Of a stretch of 12,114 bases of DNA, positions 1 to 6,464 are shown in pieces (the first letter of the stretch is position 1; each line of letters opens with the position of its first letter). A program made the translations under genes and the position numbers. Under the pieces are notes generated by a model, which saw nothing but the letters and a program-made list of their open reading frames with translations, was not told the origin of the DNA and searched no databases. This DNA comes from Peptococcaceae bacterium UBA2264 (GTDB lineage: Bacteria; Bacillota; Desulfitobacteriia; Desulfitobacteriales; Desulfitobacteriaceae). The stretch lies in NCBI GenBank assembly GCA_002347475.1, contig DDXI01000104.1:1-12114 (forward strand), written 5' to 3'.

Positions 1-97
1 GAAAAACCTGGAAAGAGACTGCCCGATTATGATATAGTTAGTTAATATTATATAAGGATGATTTTAAAAGAAACAACATTTTAAGAGAGGTGATGCT
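1..97. other. Upstream segment, possible 3' tail of a preceding gene
   Basis: No complete gene. All three forward frames are open from the window edge and close within about 50 bases (for example frame 1 ends with TAA at 43-45), so a few last codons of an upstream plus-strand gene could be here, but nothing identifies which frame. The remainder is AT-rich spacer. The ribosome binding site GAGAGGTGAT (85-94) of the broken frame at 98 lies at its end. I found no convincing promoter. Confidence 0.3.
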
Positions 98-343
98 ATG
101 AATCCGGCATAAATCTACATCTTAATAGCTATTATTGTCCTGGCCATAATATTCCTGATCAGGTATTTCCTTTTTAAGAAAAGAGAAGTGAAGAGACTTT
201 CTCCTTTAGCCGGCCTTGCTTTTGGCTTTGTCCTGGCAGGTATCTTTTTCGACAGCAACAGGTTTTTGGGTTATGGTTTAATAGGAGTTGGAGTAATTCT
301 GGCAATCATAGATATGTTGAAGGAAATGAAAGTAAAGACATGA
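98..343 (+). pseudogene. Small three-helix membrane protein frame interrupted by TAA at codon 5
   Basis: A strong ribosome binding site (AGAGGTGAT, 86-94) precedes ATG at 98, but the frame reads Met-Asn-Pro-Ala-stop (TAA 110-112). It then stays open for 76 codons to TGA at 341-343. The downstream part looks like a real protein: a hydrophobic helix (ILIAIIVLAIIFLI), a basic loop (KKREVKR), then two more hydrophobic stretches (LAGLAFGFVLAGIFF and LGYGLIGVGVILAII) and a charged tail. The only in-frame alternative start before the last helices is GTG at 188, which lacks a ribosome binding site and would remove helix 1. Most likely this is a nonsense mutation or a base-call error (for example TTA or CAA read as TAA) in an 81-residue integral membrane protein of unknown function. 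Recoding of the stop cannot be excluded but has no support. Confidence 0.65.
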
Positions 344-414
344 CCTCTATTCAGAAATAAAACAATATTTTGAAAATGAATAACTATGAAATTAAGCTGA
401 AAGGGGCGAATTTT

Positions 415-717
415 ATGAAAAAGTTCACTTTGCTTGAGGCCAAGGAATTGGCCGGCCAGCTGGGGGTTAATTTTGCTGAAGTTGTCTTTACACCCGGGGA
501 GTTTTTGGCAGGATTAGAGGTGGAATTGGAACACGGCCTGACTGATAGCCATACGAATGTTACCAATGATGATCCGCTGATCACGGCAAAAATTGTTCTG
601 GCCCATTTAAAGGAGAATCAGATGTATTACGATGAAAATATCGGGGTTGCTGCCTGGGAACATGAATTGGATAAATTCAAAGGAAATCCCAAGGGGAAAA
701 AAATACAAATCATTTAA
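415..717 (+). CDS. DUF5661-family small protein
   Basis: Function unknown. The 100-residue product has no signal peptide or membrane segment and is probably cytoplasmic. It resembles the small DUF5661 family: an N-terminal KKFTLLEAKELAGQLG segment (2-17), then the characteristic ELEHG-x2-D-x2-TNVTNDDP core (38-54), ITAKIVLAHL (56-65) and a YY pair (71-72), ending in a lysine-rich tail. ATG at 415 is preferred over the upstream TTG at 370 because AAGGGG (401-406) sits 8 bases before it and the family begins at about this KF-L-EA segment. It is followed immediately by a strong terminator, so it is probably the last gene of its transcript. The family name rests on recalled motif similarity only. 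Confidence 0.72.
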   Translation: MKKFTLLEAKELAGQLGVNFAEVVFTPGEFLAGLEVELEHGLTDSHTNVTNDDPLITAKIVLAHLKENQMYYDENIGVAAWEHELDKFKGNPKGKKIQII

Positions 718-722
718 CAGTT

Positions 723-766
723 AAGGGGTCTTACCGGCATTCATGCTTGTAAGACCCCTTGTTTTA
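723..766. terminator. Rho-independent terminator between convergent genes
   Basis: A perfect 12-bp inverted repeat (AAGGGGTCTTAC at 723-734, GTAAGACCCCTT at 749-760) with a 14-base loop is followed on the plus strand by GTTTTA. It starts 5 bases after the DUF5661 stop. The stop codon of the convergent phoR gene (741-743) lies inside the loop, so the right arm also encodes the last residues of PhoR. The T-tract favours plus-strand termination; on the minus strand the run after the stem is poor in T, so bidirectional use is possible but weaker. Confidence 0.85.
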
Positions 767-2135
767 TAGCTGGCAGAACACAGGTAAAAACCGTTCCCAC
801 TTCTAATTGTGAACTGACTTCTATTGTCCCGCCGGCTCCTTCAATGATATGTTTGACAATACTTAGTCCCAATCCTGTCCCGCCTTGTTCCCGGGAGCGG
901 GCTTTGTCTACCCGGTAAAAACGGTCGAAGATCCGGGGCAGACTCTCCGCAGGAATACCGCTTCCGGTATCCCTGAATTCGATGTGAATATTTTCTTGCT
1001 CCAGTCGGGCACTTAAGCGAACATAACCCTGGGTCGTATATTTTACGGCATTTTCCAGGAGATTTAATAAAACCTGGCTCAATAAGTCTTCTCCCACGGC
1101 AACCAGCGGCAGATCGGGTGGCAAATCGATTTTCAGATCAATATCTTTGGCTTCTGCATAGTTTTCAATAATCGGTTGTATCTTTTTGTATGCATTCAGC
1201 AGCAGACATGACCCCGGGGCTGATTCCAGACGTTTATTACGGTTTTCAATTCGGGACAGAGTCAGAAGATCTTCTATCAAACGCTGTAAACGCAGGGTTT
1301 CAGCCTGCACGATTTTTAGAAAACGTTCCCGGAATACAGGATTCTCAGCAGCTCCATCCAAAAGAGTTTCTACAAATCCTTTAATCGAAGTCAGCGGAGT
1401 GCGCAGCTCATGGGAGACATTGGCTACAAACTCAGTCCGGATTTGTTCCAGACGTCTCAGTTCCGAGGTATCATAACAGACAATTACTGCTCCGATGGAA
1501 CGCCCATATTTATCCAGGATCGGACTAACCTGTACCCATAAGGAAAGTTGCTGGACAGTGACTTCCAGGCTTTCAGGATACTCTCCGGCTAAACCTTTGG
1601 CAACCAGTTTATCGAGCTCCTGAAGGCCGCTGAGGGCAGTGAGATACTTCAATTTAACTTCCTCTTGGTGGCAATTAAAGAAGTTTTCGGCTGCTGGATT
1701 GACAATGACTATCCGGCCAACCTGGTCAAGGATAATAACCCCTTCCTGCATACTGGTGAGAATGGCATCCATTTTATTGGCTTCCTGATAACCTTTTTTT
1801 AGAGCAATTTCTACCTGCCGGGATAAGTCGTTCAGAATTACAAATATCTGGCCCAGTTCATCCGTGGAGTCAGAATGATGGATTTTACCGAAATTTCCTG
1901 TGGAAATTTGTCCGGTAATCCGGATAAGTTGGGCCATTCTGCGGGAATAATTACTGAAATAGAAATATACGATACTTGCCGGCAGTAAAGCGAGAATGAC
2001 ATTCCCTACTTCCACAACGAGTACATTAAAGCCGGTGGAAATACTGATTCCCAACCAAAATAAGAACAGGCTTAGAATATTCATTACAAGAAACAAGCCT
2101 GTGAAGCGCCATTTAATTTTCATATTTCTTACCAT
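741..2135 (-). CDS. phoR: PhoR-type membrane sensor histidine kinase
   Basis: Autophosphorylates on histidine and passes the phosphate to the PhoP-type regulator encoded just upstream. Order in 464 residues: two membrane helices (about 11-32 and 37-62), a HAMP-like linker (about 63-118), a PAS domain (about 120-225), the dimerisation/H-box with His242 in NVSHELRTPLTSIKGF, and a HATPase domain with Asn362 (LLENAVKY), DTGSGIP (389-395) and GGTGLGLSIV (418-427). The helices are separated by only a few residues, so the extracytoplasmic sensing domain found in many PhoR proteins is absent; signals may be sensed in the membrane or by the PAS domain. The first ATG (2135) overlaps phoP by 23 bases. 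An ATG at 2123 (MKIKW...) with weak GGTAAG in front is an equally credible start. The phosphate role is inferred from family and gene pairing, not shown here. Confidence 0.88.
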   Translation of the reverse strand: MVRNMKIKWRFTGLFLVMNILSLFLFWLGISISTGFNVLVVEVGNVILALLPASIVYFYFSNYSRRMAQLIRITGQISTGNFGKIHHSDSTDELGQIFVILNDLSRQVEIALKKGYQEANKMDAILTSMQEGVIILDQVGRIVIVNPAAENFFNCHQEEVKLKYLTALSGLQELDKLVAKGLAGEYPESLEVTVQQLSLWVQVSPILDKYGRSIGAVIVCYDTSELRRLEQIRTEFVANVSHELRTPLTSIKGFVETLLDGAAENPVFRERFLKIVQAETLRLQRLIEDLLTLSRIENRNKRLESAPGSCLLLNAYKKIQPIIENYAEAKDIDLKIDLPPDLPLVAVGEDLLSQVLLNLLENAVKYTTQGYVRLSARLEQENIHIEFRDTGSGIPAESLPRIFDRFYRVDKARSREQGGTGLGLSIVKHIIEGAGGTIEVSSQLEVGTVFTCVLPAIKQGVLQA

Positions 2136-2817
2136 TATAACGATAGCCCAGTCCCCTGATTGTATCTATATAATCAGGTTTGGAGGGATCACGTTCGATT
2201 TTCTGCCGTAAGTGATGAACATGGACATCTACCGTGCGGGTATCACCGAAATATTCATATCCCCAAATTTGATCCAATAATTCATCCCGGGAAAAAACCC
2301 GGCCTGGGTGTTGAAGCAGTATGCGCAGAAGCTCAAACTCTTTTGGTGTCAATAATATTTCCTTGCCTCGGATATATGTCAGAAGACTATTGGGATCAAG
2401 ACGAATATCGCCATATGATATTTCCCGACTTTCTTCTGTAATATGCACCCGCCGTAATCTGGCCTTAATGCGGGCCAATAATTCCCTGTTACTGAAAGGC
2501 TTGGTAATGTAATCATCAGCACCCACTTCCAGCCCCAAAACCTTGTCAATCTCTTCTCCTTTGGCTGTTAACATAATTAAAGGTATCTCCTGGTAGCGCG
2601 GATTAGAGCGGATTCGTCGGCAAACCTCCAGTCCATCTATTCCGGGAAGCATTAAATCCAGGATTATTAAATCAGGTTGTTCCCTTGTCAGCAAATCCAG
2701 TGTCTGGACTCCATCTTTAGCGGAAATAACCCGATAGCCTTCCTTTTCCAAATTGAAGCGAAGCAATTCCCGAATAAGCTCTTCATCATCAACAACTAAA
2801 ATAGTTTGCCTGCTCAT
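2113..2817 (-). CDS. phoP: PhoP/OmpR-family response regulator
   Basis: A cytoplasmic DNA-binding regulator, probably phosphorylated by the kinase encoded immediately downstream. The 234-residue protein has a receiver domain (1-120) with the acidic pair Asp10-Asp11, phosphoacceptor Asp54 (LIILDLMLPG), Thr84 (MLTAKGEE) and Lys106 (ITKPFSNREL), followed by an OmpR-type winged helix (about 135-232) with LTPKEFELL, VFSRDELLDQIWGYEY and RTVDVHVHHLRQKI. Start chosen at 2817 because AGGAGG lies 6 bases upstream; the longer frame from TTG 2835 would include that ribosome binding site in the coding region. Its end overlaps phoR, indicating a two-gene operon with translational coupling. Similar OmpR-family regulators (for example WalR/YycF) share the motifs; the short kinase partner keeps the exact pathway open. 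Confidence 0.9.
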   Translation of the reverse strand: MSRQTILVVDDEELIRELLRFNLEKEGYRVISAKDGVQTLDLLTREQPDLIILDLMLPGIDGLEVCRRIRSNPRYQEIPLIMLTAKGEEIDKVLGLEVGADDYITKPFSNRELLARIKARLRRVHITEESREISYGDIRLDPNSLLTYIRGKEILLTPKEFELLRILLQHPGRVFSRDELLDQIWGYEYFGDTRTVDVHVHHLRQKIERDPSKPDYIDTIRGLGYRYNGKKYEN

Positions 2818-2877
2818 ATCAGGCCTCCTGTCCAATCTGCTGTTTCAGTCTGAGGGATCTTTTTTTGAATCACATTA

Positions 2878-2906
2878 ACTATACCACAGTGTCTTTAGGC
2901 TGTAAT
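2878..2906 (-). promoter_or_regulatory. Predicted sigma-A promoter of phoPR
   Basis: On the minus strand ATTACA (2906-2901) and TATAGT (2883-2878) are separated by 17 bases, 61 bases before the phoP start. The -10 box is a 5/6 match and the -35 box a 4/6 match to the consensus. I could not recognise a clear tandem Pho box beside it. Confidence 0.5.
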
Positions 2907-2926
2907 ACAGAATTTTAGCAAAGCAA

Positions 2927-2945
2927 AGAGATTTTAACAATCTCT
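2927..2945. repeat. 19-bp inverted repeat in the phoP/kinase divergent region
   Basis: AGAGATT-TTAAC-AATCTCT is a perfect 7-bp inverted repeat with a 5-base centre. A further GAGAGAT copy follows at about 2956-2962. It lies upstream of the predicted phoP -35 box and about 120 bases before the divergent kinase, so it could be an operator for either gene. There is no T-tract, and a terminator role is unlikely between divergent genes. Confidence 0.45.
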
Positions 2946-3016
2946 GTTTAAGATCGAGAGATGTAACAAGAAAAGCATATTATTACTTCCAAAATATCAA
3001 ATCCGGTTGAATTTGA

Positions 3017-3045
3017 GCAGGAAATTCTTTTTCCCTCCAGAATTT
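3017..3045 (+). promoter_or_regulatory. Possible sigma-H-type promoter of the PAS histidine kinase
   Basis: GCAGGAAAT (3017-3025) fits the sigma-H -35 pattern RNAGGAWWW, and GAATTT (3040-3045) fits the -10 core GAATWW with the usual 14 bases between. The R of the -10 pattern is not met. Transcription would begin at about 3052, on top of the ribosome binding site, leaving a leader of only about 13 bases. The region is also a 7-bp inverted repeat (AAATTCT/AGAATTT), which alone could create the resemblance. Confidence 0.28.
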
Positions 3046-3064
3046 TAAAAGGGAGGTGATATTC

Positions 3065-4582
3065 ATGCGCTTTGCTCTCCCGTCAGACGAAAAAGATAGA
3101 GTCAGACTGGATTCCGTATGCCGAGCTCTCAGTCTGAGCTGCCAGGAATGGTTCGAAAAAGTCTTACAGGAATCAGAAAATGAAGTTACCTTCATGGCGA
3201 GTCAGCAGCAGGAAAATCAGAAATCAAATACCCAGATATTTAATATCCTGGATTGTATCTCGGTTTTGGCCTTGGATCACAAGTGGCGCATCACATATAT
3301 TAATGATAAATCCATGACACTCTTACCCCTATCTCACACAGAGTTGTTAGGCTGCAATATCTGGGAGGCGATTCCTGGCTCCAGAGGAACTCTTCTTGAA
3401 ACCTGCTGCTATCGGGCTGTAAAAGAGCAGATGCCGGTTATTTTTGAATTCAATAGTTTTCAGCACAAGGATATCTGGCTGGAAATATCCGCTTATCCTA
3501 CGCGATATGGCCTGGTAATATATTACCAGGATATTACAGAACAAAAACTAACGTCTGAGAAACTAATAAAATCACAAAGAGAAGTAATTAATTTGCTGGA
3601 AAGTATGACAGATTGCTTCTTTTCCCTGGATTATGACTGGCGTTTTACTTATATCAACAAACCTGCTGAAGCCAGCCTGGGGAAAGAGGGAATGCGGGTT
3701 AAAGATCTTCTGGGAAAAAGGATCAATGAGGTTTTTAAACTTCAACCCTTGGCTGTAAGAAATTACGAAAAGGCCATGAAAGAAAGGTGCTCGCTTAATT
3801 TTGAAGTACTGTCTGAGGCCCTGGGTAATAAATGGGTAGATATGAGCATCTATCCTGCAGAAAACGGCATAATATGTTTTTATCACGATATCTCTGCCCG
3901 CAAAAAAACGGAAAAAGAAATGGCCAGACTGGAACGTCTCAAATTAATTAGTCAGGTGGCGGCAGGTATCGCACATGAAGTGAGGAACCCCATGACAACA
4001 GTCAGAGGTTTCTTGCAATTATTTCATGACAAGCCGGAGCATGCCGGTGATAAGGAAATGTTCGATTTAATGATCAGTGAATTAGATCGGGCCAATTCCA
4101 TAATAACTGATTTTTTATCCCTTGCTAATGATAAACACATAGAATGGGATCAACAGAAAAAGAATCTGAATAATATAATCATCAGGCTGAAACCTCTGCT
4201 GGTATCTGACTCTATAAATTACAGCATGTATCTGAAATGTAATCTCTCGCCAATCCCCGAATTTGATCTTAATGAAAAGGAAATTACCCAGCTGATCTTG
4301 AATCTTGTCAAAAACGGCTTCGAGTCGATGGAGAAAAATAAAACTCTTACGATAGAGACCTGTGAAGAGGAACAAGCTGTTGTCCTTAAAATCAGGGATG
4401 AAGGGAAGGGCATAGAACCAGAAAATCTCAGTAAACTGGGTATACCATTCTATACAACCAAAGTTACCGGAACCGGGTTAGGTTTAGCAACTTGTTACAG
4501 CATTGCTTCAAGACACAACGCCAATATCGAAATTGATACCGGTACTGAAGGCTCGACATTCAGTGTTAAGTTCAAGATATAA
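3065..4582 (+). CDS. Soluble two-PAS sensor histidine kinase (sporulation-kinase type)
   Basis: A 505-residue cytoplasmic kinase with no membrane segment. It has an N-terminal 45-residue helical stretch of no recognised family, PAS 1 (about 55-160, ending YYQDITEQK), PAS 2 (about 173-280, ending FYHDISARKK), an H-box with His304 (AAGIAHEVRNPMTTVRGF), and a HATPase domain with Asn417 (LNLVKNGFESM), RDEGKGI (444-450) and PFYTTK...GTGLGLA (461-474). The H-box and FYTTK pattern are those of KinA/KinE/NtrB-like kinases. ATG 3065 is chosen because GGGAGG (3051-3056) lies 8 bases before it. It is divergent from phoP and has no adjacent response regulator, which fits an orphan kinase feeding Spo0A. 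That target is inference; nitrogen or metabolic regulation is possible. Confidence 0.82.
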   Translation: MRFALPSDEKDRVRLDSVCRALSLSCQEWFEKVLQESENEVTFMASQQQENQKSNTQIFNILDCISVLALDHKWRITYINDKSMTLLPLSHTELLGCNIWEAIPGSRGTLLETCCYRAVKEQMPVIFEFNSFQHKDIWLEISAYPTRYGLVIYYQDITEQKLTSEKLIKSQREVINLLESMTDCFFSLDYDWRFTYINKPAEASLGKEGMRVKDLLGKRINEVFKLQPLAVRNYEKAMKERCSLNFEVLSEALGNKWVDMSIYPAENGIICFYHDISARKKTEKEMARLERLKLISQVAAGIAHEVRNPMTTVRGFLQLFHDKPEHAGDKEMFDLMISELDRANSIITDFLSLANDKHIEWDQQKKNLNNIIIRLKPLLVSDSINYSMYLKCNLSPIPEFDLNEKEITQLILNLVKNGFESMEKNKTLTIETCEEEQAVVLKIRDEGKGIEPENLSKLGIPFYTTKVTGTGLGLATCYSIASRHNANIEIDTGTEGSTFSVKFKI

Positions 4583-4690
4583 TTATTTTTTAGCGATGGT
4601 GGGTAAAAAAGTCTATTACACGAATTACCCGATTGGAAAGAAATTTTATCTCCCAAAATATTATGAATTTAGGCAACTTTCAGAAAACCA

Positions 4691-4719
4691 TTGAAAATTA
4701 TTTATTCTTAATATATATT
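4691..4719 (+). promoter_or_regulatory. Predicted sigma-A promoter of the ferritin-like gene
   Basis: TTGAAA (4691-4696) and TATATT (4714-4719) are separated by exactly 17 bases, each 5/6 to consensus. Transcription should start near 4726, giving a leader of about 120 bases before the ferritin-like protein start at 4845. Confidence 0.6.
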
Positions 4720-4726
4720 AAGAATA
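4703..4726. promoter_or_regulatory. 24-bp perfect palindrome over the -10 box, likely operator
   Basis: TATTCTTAATAT (4703-4714) is followed directly by its exact reverse complement (4715-4726), with no spacer. The dyad covers the -10 box and the predicted start of transcription of the ferritin-like gene, the classical place for a repressor. AT-rich dyads of this kind are bound by Fur/PerR-type metal or peroxide regulators, among others. The sequence does not exactly match the textbook Fur or Per box, so the protein is unknown. Confidence 0.55.
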
Positions 4727-4751
4727 TATTACTAAAAGGAAGCAATGAATG

Positions 4752-4797
4752 CGAAGGTGCATTTGGACGCTTTGCCTTCGTACTGAGCTGGTAGCGT
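4752..4797 (+). ncRNA. Structured leader of the ferritin-like gene, possible pseudoknot
   Basis: The leader contains CGAAGG (4752-4757) pairing with CCTTCG (4775-4780). Inside its loop, ACGCT (4767-4771) is complementary to AGCGT (4793-4797) just downstream, an arrangement that would form an H-type pseudoknot. It sits directly before a terminator-like hairpin, as in riboswitches acting by attenuation. I do not recognise a known riboswitch class here, and the 5-bp second stem could be chance. Confidence 0.35.
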
Positions 4798-4799
4798 AA

Positions 4800-4824
4800 C
4801 CGACCATTTAAGGTCGGCATTTTT
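4800..4824 (+). terminator. Terminator-like hairpin (attenuator) just before the ferritin-like gene
   Basis: CCGACC (4800-4805), loop ATTTAA and GGTCGG (4812-4817) form a GC-rich 6-bp stem followed by CATTTTT. It lies between the predicted promoter at 4691 and the ribosome binding site AAGGAGGT (4830-4837), so it should cut transcription of the downstream gene unless it is prevented from forming. It is alternatively the end of the upstream kinase transcript, but the promoter upstream of it favours attenuation. Confidence 0.6.
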
Positions 4825-4844
4825 ACTTTAAGGAGGTAAATGCA

Positions 4845-5153
4845 ATGCCCGATTTTGGCAATCCGTTTTCTGGACTTTCGGCAGGCCGTAAGCTGACCGA
4901 ACAGGAACTAATAAGAGCAATCAGATTCATGATTGCCGCTGAATACGAAGCTGTCCAATTATATCTGCAGTTAGCTGAATCAACGGACAATAAATTAGCT
5001 ATTGAAGTATTAAAGGATATTGCTGATGAAGAGAAGGTTCACGCAGGAGAGTTTCTAAGGCTATTAAAAGAGTTGGCTCCCGATGAAGAAAAATTCTATG
5101 CTGAAGGTGCCCAGGAAGTTGAGGCAGAGATCAAGGCCTTAAAAAATAAATAA
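4845..5153 (+). CDS. Ferritin-like protein of the encapsulated-ferritin (EncFtn) type
   Basis: A 102-residue, two-helix half-ferritin predicted to oxidise and bind Fe(II) at sites formed between subunits. The helices are LTEQELIRAIRFMIAAEYEA... (about 17-47) and NKLAIEVLKDIADEEKVHAG... (about 49-77). Glu33, Tyr40, Glu63 and His66 align, one residue shifted, with the Glu32, Tyr39, Glu62 and His65 that I recall as metal-site residues of Rhodospirillum rubrum EncFtn. It is far too short for full rubrerythrin and has no rubredoxin Cys pairs. The tail (EIKALKNK) has no recognisable encapsulin-targeting peptide, and no shell gene is in this window, so it may act alone. Start: AAGGAGGT 7 bases upstream. 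It precedes the haem genes by 130 bases, linking iron handling with haem synthesis. An alternative general label is rubrerythrin-family protein. Confidence 0.8.
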   Translation: MPDFGNPFSGLSAGRKLTEQELIRAIRFMIAAEYEAVQLYLQLAESTDNKLAIEVLKDIADEEKVHAGEFLRLLKELAPDEEKFYAEGAQEVEAEIKALKNK

Positions 5154-5161
5154 GCAAATAC

Positions 5162-5190
5162 TTGCGCAATCTTCCTTGAAAAGATAGAAT
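5162..5190 (+). promoter_or_regulatory. Possible sigma-A promoter of the ahb cluster
   Basis: TTGCGC (5162-5167) and TAGAAT (5185-5190) are 17 bases apart, giving 4/6 and 5/6 matches. They lie just after the ferritin-like gene, whose end shows no obvious terminator, so the ahb genes may be read from this promoter, from the ferritin-like transcript, or both. Confidence 0.42.
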
Positions 5191-5210
5191 ATCCAGTAAA
5201 AATAATACAG

Positions 5211-5234
5211 ATGGGGCGGCACCTGCTGCCCCAT
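5211..5234 (+). other. GC-rich hairpin in the ahbC leader
   Basis: ATGGGGCGGC (5211-5220), loop ACCT and GCTGCCCCAT (5225-5234) form a 10-bp stem with one G-U pair. No T-tract follows, so it does not look like a terminator. It lies about 37 bases before the ribosome binding site of the first radical SAM gene and may protect or process the mRNA, or be part of a regulatory leader. Confidence 0.5.
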
Positions 5235-5282
5235 ATCACTTCTTCAGAGACAAAAATAATTCTTATTGCCGGGAGGGTTGTT

Positions 5283-6452
5283 ATGATCAGTTTTTCAAAA
5301 TTGCTTTTAGGGCAGGAAAATTATGGAGACAGCCTCCGCTATCATTCCCTTGCCCAAGGACAAACGAGGGGAGCTTTGGCAGGTGCCGGTCCTGTTGTTG
5401 TTTGGAACTGTACCAGAACCTGTAACTTGAAATGTCGCCACTGCTATGCCAAGGCAGTTCATAACACTACTCCGGGAGAACTCTCGACAGAAGAGGCAAA
5501 ATCATTTATGGTTTCTTTAAGCTCCTACAAGGTACCTGTTCTTCTTTTTTCCGGTGGTGAACCACTGATAAGAAAAGATATTTTTGAGTTGATGGATTAT
5601 GGGGCCCAACTGGGGCTGCGTATGGTTATTTCAACGAATGGTACCTTAATTGATCTGGAAAAAGCTCAAAAAATGAAAGAATCGGGAATCAGTTATGTAG
5701 GCATCAGTTTAGATGGCCTCCAGAAAGTAAATGATATCTTCAGAGGTTCTCAGGGTGCCTATGCTAAAACTATGGCCGGATTTCATAACTGTCAGACAGT
5801 TGGCCAAAAAACCGGCTTGAGGCTTACCTTGAGCAAGAATACTGCCCAGGAACTCCCTGCCATATTTAACCTGATTGAAGAAAATAAAATACCCCGGGTT
5901 TGTTTTTATCATTTGGTTTACTCCGGCCGGGGTTCAGAAATAAAGGATGAGGATTTGACACACACGGAGAAAAGGGAATTACTGGATTATATCATTGAAA
6001 AAACTATTGATTTTGGTGCTCGCCATATCAATACTGAAATATTAACAGTGGATAACCACTGTGACGGCATTTATTTATATCTGTACATGAAAGAACGAGA
6101 CAGAACCAAAGCTGGGGAAATCTTAGAACTGTTGACTGTGAATGGCGGAAATCGATCCGGAACGGCTATCGCCTCAGTTGATTGGGAAGGAAATGTCTAT
6201 ATGGATCAGTTCACCAGAGATGTTACGCTTGGTAATATCAGAGAAAAAAGCTTTGGCGAAATATGGGATGGAGAGGGAAATGCATTTTTACAACAACTGC
6301 GGGAGAGAAAGAAATATTTAAGAGGAAGATGCGCTTCCTGCCAATGGCTGATGCAATGTAACGGCAATTTCAGAGCCAGAGCTCTTAGTACCGGCGATTT
6401 TTGGGCAGCAGATCCAGCCTGCTATTTGACAGATGAAGAAATAGGGCTGTGA
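5283..6452 (+). CDS. ahbC: AhbC-like radical SAM protein (12,18-didecarboxysiroheme deacetylase; NirJ1)
   Basis: Predicted to remove the two acetate side chains of 12,18-didecarboxysiroheme, giving Fe-coproporphyrin III, the third step from siroheme to haem. In 389 residues: an N-terminal ISKLLLG...DSLRY segment and PVVVWN typical of AhbC/NirJ; the radical SAM cluster Cys47-x3-Cys51-x2-Cys54 (CNLKCRHC); SAM-binding GGEP (91-94); and a C-terminal SPASM-like region with Cys350, Cys353, Cys359 and Cys380 (CASCQWLMQC-NGNFRARA...DPACYLTDEEI), which would hold an auxiliary Fe-S cluster. ATG 5283 is chosen because GGGAGGG (5271-5277) lies 5 bases before it; the longer frame from 5211 starts inside a hairpin. 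The next gene is 12 bases downstream. A role in haem d1 synthesis (NirJ) is the alternative, but no NirF, NirN or NirS is visible. Confidence 0.85.
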   Translation: MISFSKLLLGQENYGDSLRYHSLAQGQTRGALAGAGPVVVWNCTRTCNLKCRHCYAKAVHNTTPGELSTEEAKSFMVSLSSYKVPVLLFSGGEPLIRKDIFELMDYGAQLGLRMVISTNGTLIDLEKAQKMKESGISYVGISLDGLQKVNDIFRGSQGAYAKTMAGFHNCQTVGQKTGLRLTLSKNTAQELPAIFNLIEENKIPRVCFYHLVYSGRGSEIKDEDLTHTEKRELLDYIIEKTIDFGARHINTEILTVDNHCDGIYLYLYMKERDRTKAGEILELLTVNGGNRSGTAIASVDWEGNVYMDQFTRDVTLGNIREKSFGEIWDGEGNAFLQQLRERKKYLRGRCASCQWLMQCNGNFRARALSTGDFWAADPACYLTDEEIGL

Positions 6453-6464
6453 AGGAGATTTTGT

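Noticed and set aside
4503..4694. 63-codon and nested 32-codon plus-strand frames at the 3' end of the PAS kinase
   Set aside because: They overlap the kinase or lack a ribosome binding site, and show no recognisable family features.
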